Positions 35,732 to 44,348 of a stretch of 64,000 nucleotides of DNA are shown piece after piece. How positions within the stretch are numbered: the stretch's first letter is position 1; the number at the start of each line of letters is the position of its first letter. The DNA lies in the NCBI GenBank assembly GCA_024644945.1, contig JAHEGU010000001.1, positions 153,937 to 217,936 on the forward strand, read 5' to 3'. The notes beneath the pieces were generated by a model. The model was not told the DNA's origin and did no database searches. It worked only from the letters and a program-made list of their open reading frames with translations. The translations under genes and the position numbers were made by a program. Source of the DNA: Gammaproteobacteria bacterium. GTDB lineage: Bacteria; Pseudomonadota; Gammaproteobacteria; Arenicellales; Poriferihabitantaceae.

Positions 35732-36217
35732 ATGAAACAAAACAGCACCGAATTCAATATTAAACCGAACGCAGGATTTAATCGCAGCAACTGGAAATGG
35801 TTGCTGGCTATTCTGATCATCGTCAGCATGACCATCGCACTCAGGTTTGCCTGGCTCGGATTCTGGATGATTCTTCCGTTTACTTTATTGGAGCTTGGAA
35901 TCCTGATCACATTGATGGAGTTGGTAAAGCGGCGAGGGAGTTATATTGAGCGAGTTCGGATCAATGAGGGCGCGGTAGAAATCTTCCACATACAACCCGG
36001 TAAAAATAAAGACTGGGTATTTCCAATTTACTGGGCCCGGGTAGATTTAAAAAAACCCACCCATCAATGGTATCCGCACAAACTCCTGCTCGGTGCCTCA
36101 GGGGTATGGGTCGAAATCGGACACTGTCTGACTGAAGAAGAGCGGTTGGGCCTGGCCGGAGCGATAAGTAAAGAAATCGACAGATTCAAGGCGATGGCGG
36201 GGCCACAAAATGCTTGA
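35732..36217 (+). CDS. DUF2244 membrane protein
   Basis: A 161-residue protein of DUF2244. Two membrane segments at about 22-38 and 45-62 (WLLAILIIVSMTIALRFAW and FWMILPFTLLELGILITLM) are followed by a C-terminal soluble part with VRINEGAVEIFHIQPGKN, KPTHQWYPHKLLLGASGVWVE and CLTEEERLGLAGAIS. DUF2244 genes are often near cytochrome oxidase genes, as here. Overlaps the start of ctaB by 8 bases, so the two are co-translated. Function unknown; an assembly role is inferred. Confidence 0.87.
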   Translation: MKQNSTEFNIKPNAGFNRSNWKWLLAILIIVSMTIALRFAWLGFWMILPFTLLELGILITLMELVKRRGSYIERVRINEGAVEIFHIQPGKNKDWVFPIYWARVDLKKPTHQWYPHKLLLGASGVWVEIGHCLTEEERLGLAGAISKEIDRFKAMAGPQNA

Positions 36218-37118
36218 GTTAGCGGCGACACCAATCAACTGGCGTGATTATCTCGAGCTGTGCAAACCCAAGGTGGTCGCATTGATTCTGTTTACCGCGG
36301 CGGTGGGGATGTTTTTATCAACAGAAGGATGGGTCCCGTTTAACGCCTGGTTCTGGGGTCTGATTGGAATAGGCTTGGCGGCTTCGGCCGGGGCGGCGTT
36401 GAACCATTGGGTGGATCAGGAAATCGATGCCAGAATGGAGCGCACTTACGCTAGACCGCTGCCACAGGGCAATATTGGCGGTCGCAACGCGGTGGTGTTT
36501 GCCCTCTGTCTGGCAGCCCTGTCGATGTTGATTCTGGTGGCCTTTGTGAATACGCTGACCGCTGCCCTTACCTTGGCTTCGATGGTCGGTTACGCGGTGA
36601 TCTACACCATGTTTCTCAAGCGCACCACACCGCAGAATATTGTGCTCGGTGGGGCGGCTGGCGCCGCACCACCGGTGCTGGGGTGGACCGCAGTGACCGG
36701 TGAACTGCACAGCGAAGCGCTGCTGTTGTTTTTGATCATCTTTATATGGACGCCCCCACACTTCTGGGCCCTGGCAATCAAGCGCCGGGACGACTATGCT
36801 CGAGCCGAAGTGCCGATGTTGCCGGTGACTCATGGTATAGCGCTGACCAAGCTGCATGTGCTGCTCTACACTATACTTCTGGTGATTATCACCATGATGC
36901 CTTTTCTGGTCAGAATGAGTGGCACCATATACCTTGCAGGGGCCATCGCGCTGGGCATAGGGTTTGTCTACTATGCCCTCAAACTCTACCGCGCAAAAGG
37001 CGATCAGTTTGCCATGAAGACCTTTGGCTATTCGATCTTCTATCTGAGTGCTTTATTTGCATTCCTGCTGTTGGATCACTATGCAAGAATTGCGATTCGC
37101 GCCTGGTTTTTAAATTAA
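36210..37118 (+). CDS. ctaB: Protohaem IX farnesyltransferase (haem O synthase)
   Basis: A 302-residue UbiA-family prenyltransferase that farnesylates haem B to haem O for the terminal oxidase. About nine hydrophobic segments. Signature: LELCKPKVVALILFTAAVGM, NHWVDQEIDARMERTYARPL (the Mg-prenyl-PP-binding NxxxDxxxD motif), LGGAAGAAPPVLGWTAVTG and TPPHFWALAIKRRDDYARA. Length matches CyoE/CtaB. It sits upstream of coxB but in a separate unit with DUF2244 and DUF2970. Haem A also needs ctaA, not seen here. Confidence 0.95.
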   Translation: MLELAATPINWRDYLELCKPKVVALILFTAAVGMFLSTEGWVPFNAWFWGLIGIGLAASAGAALNHWVDQEIDARMERTYARPLPQGNIGGRNAVVFALCLAALSMLILVAFVNTLTAALTLASMVGYAVIYTMFLKRTTPQNIVLGGAAGAAPPVLGWTAVTGELHSEALLLFLIIFIWTPPHFWALAIKRRDDYARAEVPMLPVTHGIALTKLHVLLYTILLVIITMMPFLVRMSGTIYLAGAIALGIGFVYYALKLYRAKGDQFAMKTFGYSIFYLSALFAFLLLDHYARIAIRAWFLN

Positions 37119-37129
37119 ATCAATGAGAT

Positions 37130-37399
37130 ATGGGTGATAACATCAAACCCGGGGAAGACGGCCTTGGGGATCAGAGCGACCCTGAACAAGGTCCCGAGCG
37201 GACGGTGACTCTTTTGACTGTGATGGCTAGCGTATTTGCTTCGTTTTTCGGGGTGCAAAAGGATAAAAACCGTCGGCGCGACTTCGAAAGTGGGAAATTC
37301 TGGCATTTCTTCGCAGCGGGACTGCTGTTTGTACTGGTTTTTCTGCTCGCTGTTTGGGGTGCAGTAAAATACATGCTGGCCACTACCCCGACCGGCTAG
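37130..37399 (+). CDS. DUF2970 small membrane protein
   Basis: An 89-residue protein of DUF2970: the C-terminal part VMASVFASFFGVQKDKNRRR, FESGKFWHFFAAG and one membrane helix LLFVLVFLLAVWGAVKYML are the family core. The N-terminal 30 residues are acidic. Function unknown. DUF2970 genes often lie near cox or ctaB genes. It starts 11 bases after ctaB. Confidence 0.8.
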   Translation: MGDNIKPGEDGLGDQSDPEQGPERTVTLLTVMASVFASFFGVQKDKNRRRDFESGKFWHFFAAGLLFVLVFLLAVWGAVKYMLATTPTG

Positions 37400-37702
37400 C
37401 AGACTATGGCGTGGGGTGTATCAGAAGTCCTGGCGATAAGGAGGTTCGGTATAAAGATGCACCAATAGACAAAATTAATCAGTTACGCCCGATGTCTTAT
37501 GTATTGATGAGATTATTGTCGCTATAATCTGCCACTGACTGATTTCGCCGGAATAAAATCACCAAAAACCAGGGTGATCGGCCCACGAATGGCCGCTGTG
37601 GAGCGGTGACGAGATTAAAGAGTCTGCTGCATAACTTCTACCACAGCAAGTCCAGCGGATTCATACAGATTTAGAATTCTATTTTCAGAGGTTGTTTTTT
37701 AG
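37400..37702. other. 303-base upstream region of the cytochrome oxidase operon
   Basis: No gene. It holds the best -10 hexamer seen here (TATAAT at 37523-37528) and then about 175 bases before coxB. The leader contains no obvious terminator. The coxB ribosome-binding site is CAGAGG, 13 bases before ATG. Confidence 0.5.
37523..37528 (+). promoter_or_regulatory. Candidate -10 element of the cox operon
   Basis: TATAAT is a perfect sigma-70 -10 hexamer. No good -35 at 16-18 bases is visible (TGTATT at 17), so an activator may be needed, as is usual for oxidase operons. Coordinates mark the -10 only. Confidence 0.4.
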
Positions 37703-38584
37703 ATGAGTATAAGTAAACGTTTTTCAGCCGCTGTCTTTGTAATAGCGTCGTTGACGTCGATACCGGCGCTGGCCGACTGGGCGCTGAATATGCCCAGGGG
37801 CGTGACAGACATCAGTCACAAGGTCTTTGACATGCATATGCTTGCGTTCTGGATTATGTGCGTTGTGGCGGTCGTCGTCTTTGGTGCGATGTTCATCAGT
37901 ATTCTGAATCACCGCAAGTCCAAGGGCGCCAAAGCCGCTGATTTCCATGAGAGCGTGGCGGTAGAGGTAGTGTGGACGATCATCCCTTTTATCATTCTGA
38001 TCGTTCTGGCTTTGCCTGCCGCGCGCACCTTGATTGCTCAAGAGGATGACAGTAATGCGGAGCTGACGGTTAAGATCACGGGTTATCAGTGGAAGTGGCA
38101 ATACGAATACCCCGAATCGGGTGTCAGCTTTTTCAGCAGCCTGGCCGAAGAGAGTCGGAATGCCCGGCGTTTAGATTCCGGCATTGATCCAAACACGATA
38201 GAAAATTATCTGCTTGATGTGGACAAGCCATTGGTGATCCCAGTGGATACCAAAGTAAGGCTGCTGCTAACAGCAAACGACGTTATTCATTCCTGGTGGA
38301 TGCCTGAATTTGCGATTAAGAAAGACGCGATTCCAGGATTTATCAATACCATGTGGACCAAGGTAAACGAGACCGGTACCTACCGTGGACAATGCACGGA
38401 ATTGTGCGGGCGCGACCATGGTTTTATGCCGGTGGTAGTAAAAGTGGTTGAAAAAGCCGAATTCAACCAGTGGTTAGCAGCCCAGGTTGAATCGCAGGAC
38501 GTGCAAAAACAACTTGCCGAAGCCCCCCAGGATACAGTCGAAGACGCTGAAAAAGCCTCCGCAAAAGTGATAGCGGCCAATTGA
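37703..38584 (+). CDS. coxB: Cytochrome c oxidase subunit II
   Basis: A 293-residue subunit II of an aa3-type oxidase. Signal peptide (SAAVFVIASLTSIPALADW) is followed by two membrane helices (about 47-70 and 90-110) and a periplasmic cupredoxin domain. The CuA ligands are in HSWWMPEFAI and RGQCTELCGRDHGFMPVVV (Cys, Glu, Cys, His, Met). The YQWKWQYEYPESG segment is where cytochrome c docks. The last 40 residues are an alanine/glutamate-rich tail. First gene of the operon coxB-coxA-small peptide-ctaG-coxC. Confidence 0.96.
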   Translation: MSISKRFSAAVFVIASLTSIPALADWALNMPRGVTDISHKVFDMHMLAFWIMCVVAVVVFGAMFISILNHRKSKGAKAADFHESVAVEVVWTIIPFIILIVLALPAARTLIAQEDDSNAELTVKITGYQWKWQYEYPESGVSFFSSLAEESRNARRLDSGIDPNTIENYLLDVDKPLVIPVDTKVRLLLTANDVIHSWWMPEFAIKKDAIPGFINTMWTKVNETGTYRGQCTELCGRDHGFMPVVVKVVEKAEFNQWLAAQVESQDVQKQLAEAPQDTVEDAEKASAKVIAAN

Positions 38585-38636
38585 TCCAGCCCACTGATCT
38601 GAACAGATAAACTATTTTTATTTTGAGGAAAAAAAG

Positions 38637-40214
38637 ATGAACGCAGCTGTAGCAGAAACCGATCATCACGACCACGGCCCGGCTCCCGGATTAATGCGCT
38701 GGGTCACTACCACTAACCACAAAGATATTGGAACTCTCTATTTGTGGTTTGCATTGATCATGTTTTTCATTGGCGGCGCCATGGCGCTTGTGATCCGCTC
38801 TGAATTATTTCAACCCGGGCTGCAAATCGTCGATCCACAGTTCTTCAACTCGATGACCACCATGCACGCTCTGGTGATGATATTCGGTGTGGTCATGCCG
38901 GCATTCGTAGGCCTCGCCAACTGGATGTTACCGATGATGGTTGGTGCTCCGGATATGGCGCTGCCTAGAATGAACAACTGGAGTTTCTGGATCCTGCCTT
39001 TTGGATTCGGCATGATGCTTGCAACACTGTTTATGCCGGGTGGGGCTCCTGCTTCAGGCTGGACGCTTTACCCGCCTCTGTCGCTGCAGGGTGGCATGGC
39101 GTTTCCGTTCCTGATCTTTTCCATCCACTTGCTTGGAATTTCTTCGATAATGGGCGCGATTAATATTGTCGCCACGATTCAGAACTTGCGGGCGCCAGGC
39201 ATGACATTCATGAAAATGCCGCTGTTTGTCTGGACCTGGTTCATCACCGCTTATTTGTTGGTCGCGGTAATGCCAGTTTTGGCCGGGGCCGTGACCATGT
39301 TACTTACCGACAAATTTTTTGGTACCGCCTTCTTCACCGCAGGTGGTGGTGGCGACCCCGTCATGTACCAGCATATTTTTTGGTTTTTTGGCCACCCCGA
39401 GGTCTATATCCTGATTCTGCCGTCGTTTGGTGTGGTCTCCGAAATTATTCCGACCTTCGCGCGTAAACGTCTGTTCGGATATTCCTCCATGGTTTACGCC
39501 ACGGCCTCAATCGCCTTCCTGTCATTCATCGTGTGGGCGCACCATATGTTTACCGTCGGTATGCCACTGTCCGGAGCGCTGTTCTTTATGTTTGCAACAA
39601 TGTTGATCGCTATACCGACTGGGGTCAAAGTGTTTAACTGGGTTGCGACGATGTGGCGTGGCGCCATGACTTTTGAAACGCCGATGCTGTTTGCTATTGG
39701 TTTCGTAGTGATGTTCTCCATAGGGGGCTTCTCTGGCGTCATGTTGGCACTGGCACCGGTGGATTTCCAATACCATGACACTTACTTCGTTGTGGCTCAC
39801 TTCCATTATGTGCTGGTTCCGGGCTCTATATTTGCCATTATGGCAGCGGTGTATTACTGGCTGCCTAAGTGGACAGGTAATATGTATGACGAGAAGTGGG
39901 GCAAGATCCATTTCTGGGTATCCACCATTTTCGTCAACCTTTTATTTTTCCCGATGCACTTTGTCGGCCTTGCCGGGATGCCACGACGGATCCCCGATTA
40001 CGCAGTGCAATTTGCAGACTTTAACGCGATTGCGACAATCGGAGCATTCGGCTTTGGTTTTGCCCAGCTGATATTCGTCTATGTGGTGTTTAAGTGCTTG
40101 CGTGGCGGTGAGAAGGCCACCGATCAGGTATGGGAAGGTGCGCATGGCCTTGAGTGGACTCTGAGTTCACCGCCGCCGTACCATACTTTTACTGACCAGC
40201 CGATTATCAAGTAG
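38637..40214 (+). CDS. coxA: Cytochrome c oxidase subunit I
   Basis: A 525-residue subunit I with twelve membrane helices. Haem a and haem a3 ligands and CuB are in TTMHALVMIFGVV, WFFGHPEVYILILPSFG (His and the cross-linked Tyr; E of the HPEV makes it type A1), IVWAHHMFTVGM and HDTYFVVAHFHYVL. The proton-pump K and D channel residues fall in the expected positions, for example N in ANWMLPMMVGAPDMALPRMNN. Length is usual. It lies 52 bases after coxB with GAGG before ATG. Confidence 0.97.
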   Translation: MNAAVAETDHHDHGPAPGLMRWVTTTNHKDIGTLYLWFALIMFFIGGAMALVIRSELFQPGLQIVDPQFFNSMTTMHALVMIFGVVMPAFVGLANWMLPMMVGAPDMALPRMNNWSFWILPFGFGMMLATLFMPGGAPASGWTLYPPLSLQGGMAFPFLIFSIHLLGISSIMGAINIVATIQNLRAPGMTFMKMPLFVWTWFITAYLLVAVMPVLAGAVTMLLTDKFFGTAFFTAGGGGDPVMYQHIFWFFGHPEVYILILPSFGVVSEIIPTFARKRLFGYSSMVYATASIAFLSFIVWAHHMFTVGMPLSGALFFMFATMLIAIPTGVKVFNWVATMWRGAMTFETPMLFAIGFVVMFSIGGFSGVMLALAPVDFQYHDTYFVVAHFHYVLVPGSIFAIMAAVYYWLPKWTGNMYDEKWGKIHFWVSTIFVNLLFFPMHFVGLAGMPRRIPDYAVQFADFNAIATIGAFGFGFAQLIFVYVVFKCLRGGEKATDQVWEGAHGLEWTLSSPPPYHTFTDQPIIK

Positions 40215-40274
40215 TGAAAATGCGGGACCTGAATTTAAACATCGGTCCCGCGCACTATTGAAAGCAAAATTCGA

Positions 40275-40373
40275 ATGCAACGGGGCGTAAAAATTACCGC
40301 AGTGATCTTGGTGACCGTGGCTATAGCGATTTATTTCGGTTTTATTTATCTGGTGGGTAACGCCGGCGGATGA
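40275..40373 (+). CDS. Tiny single-helix peptide in the cox operon
   Basis: A 32-residue peptide: MQRGVKITAVILVTVAIAIY then FGFIYLVGNAGG. Two basic residues are followed by one membrane helix. It sits between coxA and ctaG, with the ctaG start (ATGA at 40370) overlapping its stop. Cox operons of many proteobacteria carry such a cytochrome oxidase small assembly protein. Function is unproven here. Ribosome-binding site is weak (AAAGCAAAATTCGA). Confidence 0.7.
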   Translation: MQRGVKITAVILVTVAIAIYFGFIYLVGNAGG

Positions 40374-40918
40374 TAGGTGGAATGAATCTCCAGAGCGGAA
40401 AAATCACATTGCCGGTGCTGTTTCTGGTGCCGCTGTTGATGTTCGGCTTCGGCTATCTCATGGTACCGATTTATAATGTGTTGTGTGATATTACCGGTCT
40501 CAATGGTAAGACAGGCGCAATCAGTATCAGCGAAGCTTCGCAGTTGACCATGGACGAGGAGCGTCTGGTCAAGGTTGAATTTACCGGTAGCCTAAACATG
40601 TATGCGCCGTGGCAATTTAGACCTGAAGTGACTAGTATGATGGTGCATCCTGGTAAACAGTACAGCACCAGTTACGTTGCCACCAACAAGCTCGAAAAGC
40701 CTTTGATCGGCCAGGCGGTACCGAGCGTTTCGCCTGGACGCGCAGCGAGATACTTTAATAAGACAGAGTGTTTCTGCTTTGTACAACAGTCGTTTGAGGC
40801 GAAGGAAACCCTCGATATGCCGCTGGTATTTATAGTGGACCCCGAGCTGCCCAAGGATGTGGATACGATAACGTTGTCCTACACCTTTTTTGATGTCACC
40901 GATAAGCAGATCAATTAG
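40370..40918 (+). CDS. ctaG: Cytochrome c oxidase assembly protein CtaG/Cox11
   Basis: A 182-residue Cox11-type protein that delivers copper to CuB in subunit I. One N-terminal membrane helix (LPVLFLVPLLMFGFGYLMVP) is followed by a periplasmic domain with VPIYNVLCDITGLNGKTG, and the copper-binding NKTECFCFVQQ (Cys-Phe-Cys), then LDMPLVFIVDPELP. An ATG at 40382, after AGGTGG, is an alternative start. This CtaG is the Cox11 type and not the Bacillus type. Operon position is standard. Confidence 0.95.
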   Translation: MIGGMNLQSGKITLPVLFLVPLLMFGFGYLMVPIYNVLCDITGLNGKTGAISISEASQLTMDEERLVKVEFTGSLNMYAPWQFRPEVTSMMVHPGKQYSTSYVATNKLEKPLIGQAVPSVSPGRAARYFNKTECFCFVQQSFEAKETLDMPLVFIVDPELPKDVDTITLSYTFFDVTDKQIN

Positions 40919-40954
40919 AACATAACTTAATTTTTAAAATCAGAGGTTAAATAG

Positions 40955-41821
40955 ATGGCAAGTACTGCTGATAACCATTATTTCGTGCCACACGGTGCCT
41001 ACTGGCCGCTGGTGGGCTCGATAGGTCTGGCGACGACCACGGGAGGCCTCGCCGTTTATCTTAACGGCACATCCGCCGGGATGACGATCATGTTTGCCGG
41101 TGTGGCAATACTGATTGTCATGATGTTTGGCTGGTTTGGTACCGTGATCAAGGAAAGTGAACGCGGTCAATACTCGGCCTGGGAAGATAAATCTTTTCGC
41201 CTCGGTATGAGCTGGTTCATATTTTCAGAGGTCATGTTCTTCGCCGCCTTTTTCGGTGCGCTGTTCTACGCCCGTTTTTTCTCTGTCCCGTGGTTGCTGG
41301 GGGAGGGTTCCGGTGCCAGCACACATAGCGTTCTGTGGGGTACTTACAGTGAGATCTGGCCGACTAACGGCCCCGCCGATATGGGCGGCAGCGACTTCCA
41401 TATGGGTTGGTGGCCGCTACCCTTCATCAACACCGTTATCCTCCTTACATCGGGTCTGACCGTAACCATTGCGCATCACGCCGTGATTAAAAATAACAGG
41501 ACGCGATTCATTTGGGGATTGGCGGCAACCGTGGCGCTTGGATTCTTCTTTGTGTATCTGCAAGCGGTAGAATATCAGCATGCCTATCATGAAGGCATGA
41601 CAATGAAGAGCGGTATTTACGGCTCGACCTTTTTCATGCTTACTGGATTCCATGGATTCCATGTGACCATGGGCGCCATTATTCTATTGGTGGTCCTGAT
41701 TCGAGCCATAGCTGGCCACTTCACGCCTGACCGTCATTTCGCCTTTGAGGCAGCCGCCTGGTATTGGCATTTTGTTGACGTGGTGTGGCTGGGGTTGTTT
41801 ATATTTGTTTATATTTTATAA
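40955..41821 (+). CDS. coxC: Cytochrome c oxidase subunit III
   Basis: A 288-residue subunit III with seven hydrophobic segments. Family features: HYFVPHGAYWPLVGSIGLA, MSWFIFSEVMFFAAFFGALFYARF, the WPLPFINTVILLTSG area and YWHFVDVVWLGLFIFVYIL at the end. The helix-3 glutamate EVMFFAAFF and the GFHGFHVTMGA His motif are there. It follows ctaG by 36 bases. The transcript ends at the hairpin directly after. It lies in the same operon as coxB. Confidence 0.96.
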   Translation: MASTADNHYFVPHGAYWPLVGSIGLATTTGGLAVYLNGTSAGMTIMFAGVAILIVMMFGWFGTVIKESERGQYSAWEDKSFRLGMSWFIFSEVMFFAAFFGALFYARFFSVPWLLGEGSGASTHSVLWGTYSEIWPTNGPADMGGSDFHMGWWPLPFINTVILLTSGLTVTIAHHAVIKNNRTRFIWGLAATVALGFFFVYLQAVEYQHAYHEGMTMKSGIYGSTFFMLTGFHGFHVTMGAIILLVVLIRAIAGHFTPDRHFAFEAAAWYWHFVDVVWLGLFIFVYIL

Positions 41822-41848
41822 GTCAGGGTAAAAAGCCGGCGCTTCTTT

Positions 41849-41876
41849 AAAACGCTGCCTTTGGCAGCGTTTTTTT
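41849..41876 (+). terminator. Rho-independent terminator of the cox operon
   Basis: AACGCTGCC, loop TTT, GGCAGCGTT with a T7 run directly after; the stem extends by A-T pairs into the T run. It starts 28 bases after the coxC stop. Confidence 0.92.
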
Positions 41877-41906
41877 ATTCCCAGCCGTCGTTGTTCAAGA
41901 GCATGC

Positions 41907-42119
41907 TTATTGCCCGAAGCCATGGGGTTCAATGATTCCGAGCTTGGATCCTACAAATATCATTATGATCAGGAACAATGAGAGTCCGATCCTCAGCGAC
42001 AGTGATTTCACCACTGTGGCAGAGTTGTCAGGACTTTTAATAAGATAATAAAGCGCCGTGAACAGGCTGCCCACAATAAAGATCAGTAAGATGACAATGA
42101 GTAGTTTGAATAGCAACAT
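41907..42119 (-). CDS. DUF2909 twin-transmembrane protein
   Basis: A 70-residue membrane protein with two helices, LLFKLLIVILLIFIVGSLFTALYYLI and LSLRIGLSLFLIIMIFVGSKLGIIEPHG, given here in parts (LLFKLLIVILLIFIVG; LFLIIMIFVGSKLGI). It is the DUF2909 family, found between subunit III and SURF1 genes in the opposite direction, as here. Function unknown; an assembly role is inferred from place. Confidence 0.85.
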   Translation of the reverse strand: MLLFKLLIVILLIFIVGSLFTALYYLIKSPDNSATVVKSLSLRIGLSLFLIIMIFVGSKLGIIEPHGFGQ

Positions 42120-42190
42120 CAGAAGGATTATGTTGTTAACAGTATGGGCCCGATTGGCTTCAGATTATTGACGGATCAGGCACACGCAGT

Positions 42191-42895
42191 ATGGCCATTA
42201 TAAGTGCAAAACGTTTGAGTTACGGACTGTTTATGACCGGACTGGCTTTATTGTTCAGCCTCGGTGCGTGGCAGTTAAAAAGAGGTTTCGAAAAAGCAGA
42301 GATTACAGCACTCTCCGAGACTGGAGAAAATAGCGTTATTGAATTGACGCGCGCGCCAGCCAACTGGCAGGACTTAAACTTTCAGTCTGTAATACTCAAG
42401 GGCCAATGGTTAACGGGGAAGACGTTCCTGATTGATAATCGACTGAATCAGGGTCAGCCGGGGTATGAGGTGCTCACGCCTTTTCAATTGTCTGAGGATA
42501 AAACCGTGTTGCTGGTAAACCGCGGCTGGATAGCTAAACCAAAGAACCAAAATTTAGCGATACCACCACCCCAGATCGTGCAACCGTTATCAGGGCAACT
42601 TTATCTGCCACAGAAGGGTTTTACGCTGGGACAGACCTTCACCGGTGAGATCGAGTGGCCCCTGGTGATCTTGTATTATGATTTTGCAGTGCTATCTGAT
42701 GCTCTTGAAAGGTCTTTGCCGCCGGTTGTGGTGGTAGTCGATGACCAACATCCTGACAGCTTTACCAGGATCTGGCGACCCGCGATTATTCCGGCCTCTC
42801 GCCACTACGGCTATGCAGTGCAGTGGTGGGGACTGGCGCTGACCCTGCTGATTTTTGGACTTATCTGGCGTCGCAGAGCCAGGTGTATTGACTGA
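42191..42895 (+). CDS. SURF1 family oxidase assembly protein
   Basis: A 234-residue SURF1 protein, needed for haem a insertion into subunit I. Two membrane helices at the ends (about 9-27 and 212-228) flank a periplasmic domain. Features: LALLFSLGAWQLKRG, FLIDNRLNQGQPGYEVLTPF, LVNRGWIA, and the final RHYGYAVQWWGLALTLLIFG. Length is usual. It is followed after 6 bases by the next gene, so they form an assembly operon on the right of DUF2909. Confidence 0.92.
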   Translation: MAIISAKRLSYGLFMTGLALLFSLGAWQLKRGFEKAEITALSETGENSVIELTRAPANWQDLNFQSVILKGQWLTGKTFLIDNRLNQGQPGYEVLTPFQLSEDKTVLLVNRGWIAKPKNQNLAIPPPQIVQPLSGQLYLPQKGFTLGQTFTGEIEWPLVILYYDFAVLSDALERSLPPVVVVVDDQHPDSFTRIWRPAIIPASRHYGYAVQWWGLALTLLIFGLIWRRRARCID

Positions 42896-42901
42896 AGTAA
42901 A

Positions 42902-43498
42902 ATGAAACAAGCCATCAAGCGTAGTCGTATCAAACTGCTTATCGTATTTGGACTTTTTCTGGGTCCGCTTTTCTTTGCCTTGATCTGGTACTACGGATTA
43001 GGCGCTGTGTTTCTGCCAAGGGCGGCGACAAACCATGCCCCGCTTGTTCAACCCGTGGTAATTTTGCAGCCTTTTACCAACCTGCAGCTCGACCAGACGG
43101 AAATCGATCTCTCAACCCTAAAGGGTAAGTGGACGGTGGTGCATCGACTGGGAGTCCGGTGCGGTGAGGCCTGCGAAAAATCTCTTTACAACACGAGGCA
43201 GACACGACTTGCCCTGGGTAAAGATGCGAATCGAGTACAGCGTTTTGTGCTCGGCAGCAGTGTCAATCAACTGGAGATTGTTGGTGCTGACCATGCTGAT
43301 CTCGGTCTGATGTTGCGAATAACTGGTGGCCTCGAAACGCAGCTGATGCCCCTGGTTGAATCTATGTCACTGGAGCAAGACGATGCGCTGTTGGTCGATC
43401 CCCTAGGCAATGTAATGATGGTGATCCCGTTTGACCTTAATCCTTCACATCTGCTTAAAGATTTGAAGAAGCTGCTTAAGTTATCCAAGATTGGCTAG
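42902..43498 (+). CDS. Membrane-anchored thioredoxin-like protein of cox clusters
   Basis: A 198-residue protein with an N-terminal membrane helix (LLIVFGLFLGPLFFALIWYYG) and a periplasmic domain resembling the thioredoxin/SCO fold, with HRLGVRCGEACEKSLYNTRQ (CxxxC) in the position of the SCO copper motif. It corresponds by position to the protein after SURF1 in the Pseudomonas aeruginosa cox cluster (PA0111). Likely copper or thiol handling for CuA; inference only. It overlaps the sirtuin start by 8 bases. Confidence 0.75.
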   Translation: MKQAIKRSRIKLLIVFGLFLGPLFFALIWYYGLGAVFLPRAATNHAPLVQPVVILQPFTNLQLDQTEIDLSTLKGKWTVVHRLGVRCGEACEKSLYNTRQTRLALGKDANRVQRFVLGSSVNQLEIVGADHADLGLMLRITGGLETQLMPLVESMSLEQDDALLVDPLGNVMMVIPFDLNPSHLLKDLKKLLKLSKIG

Positions 43499-44348
43499 CC
43501 CAGTTAATATTTTATCGCGAAGTAAAGTCGCAATCGAGTCACTGGCGGCGTTCGTTGAACAGCACCCGCGACTCATGGTGCTTACCGGCGCAGGCATTAG
43601 CGCAGCATCGGGGATTCCTACCTATCGCGATCATGGTGGACGCTGGCAACGAAATGAACCAATTCAGCACGGTGACTTTATCCGGGACCCTGATAAAAGG
43701 CGGCGCTATTGGGCGAGAAGCGCCGCAGGCTGGCCGGCGGTTGCAGCGGCGCAGCCAAATGCTGCGCATCGAGCGCTAGTAAAGCTCGAACGTGCTGGAC
43801 GTATCCCGTTGCTGGTTACTCAGAATGTGGATCGGTTGCACCAACGGGCCGGCCACCAACAAGTAGTCGATTTGCATGGGCGCCTTGATCAGGCGGCTTG
43901 TTTGCGGTGCGGTAACACCGAATCCAGAGACCAGTTACAGCTTCGCTTATTTGAATCAAATCCGCATTTAGAGCAATTTACAACCGATTTGGCACCAGAT
44001 GGGGATGCTCATGTCGAAGATCGTTTGACAGATATATTAAAAGAGCCGACGTGTCTGGATTGCGGCGGAGTGTTAATGCCCAAAGTGGTTTTTTTTGGTG
44101 GTACCGTGCCACGAACGCGAGTGGAAGCAGTAAGCCATGCACTTGAACAGGCTGATGCGATGTTAATCGTCGGTTCATCATTAATGGTTTACTCTGGTTT
44201 TCGATTCTGTAAGATCGCATCCCGGCGCAATATTCCAATTGCCGCTATCAATCAAGGTCAGACCAGGGCTGACGAGATGTTTGCGCTCAAGCTCAAACAA
44301 GACTGCCAGAATAGTCTTGAGGCACTAGCTGATCATCTGGGGTTATGA
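43491..44348 (+). CDS. SIR2 family NAD-dependent protein deacylase
   Basis: A 285-residue sirtuin. NAD-binding LTGAGISAASGIPTYRD, TQNVDRLHQRAGHQQ, the catalytic His129 in VDLHGRLDQ, and paired CxxC zinc motifs (CLRCG at 137-141 and CLDCGGVLMPKVVFFGG later). The YRDHGGRW segment differs from the succinyl-lysine type. It should remove acetyl groups from lysines. The start is a TTG overlapping the end of the preceding gene; no ATG fits. Its stop overlaps the ATG of the next gene (ATGA). Confidence 0.88.
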   Translation: MASPVNILSRSKVAIESLAAFVEQHPRLMVLTGAGISAASGIPTYRDHGGRWQRNEPIQHGDFIRDPDKRRRYWARSAAGWPAVAAAQPNAAHRALVKLERAGRIPLLVTQNVDRLHQRAGHQQVVDLHGRLDQAACLRCGNTESRDQLQLRLFESNPHLEQFTTDLAPDGDAHVEDRLTDILKEPTCLDCGGVLMPKVVFFGGTVPRTRVEAVSHALEQADAMLIVGSSLMVYSGFRFCKIASRRNIPIAAINQGQTRADEMFALKLKQDCQNSLEALADHLGL

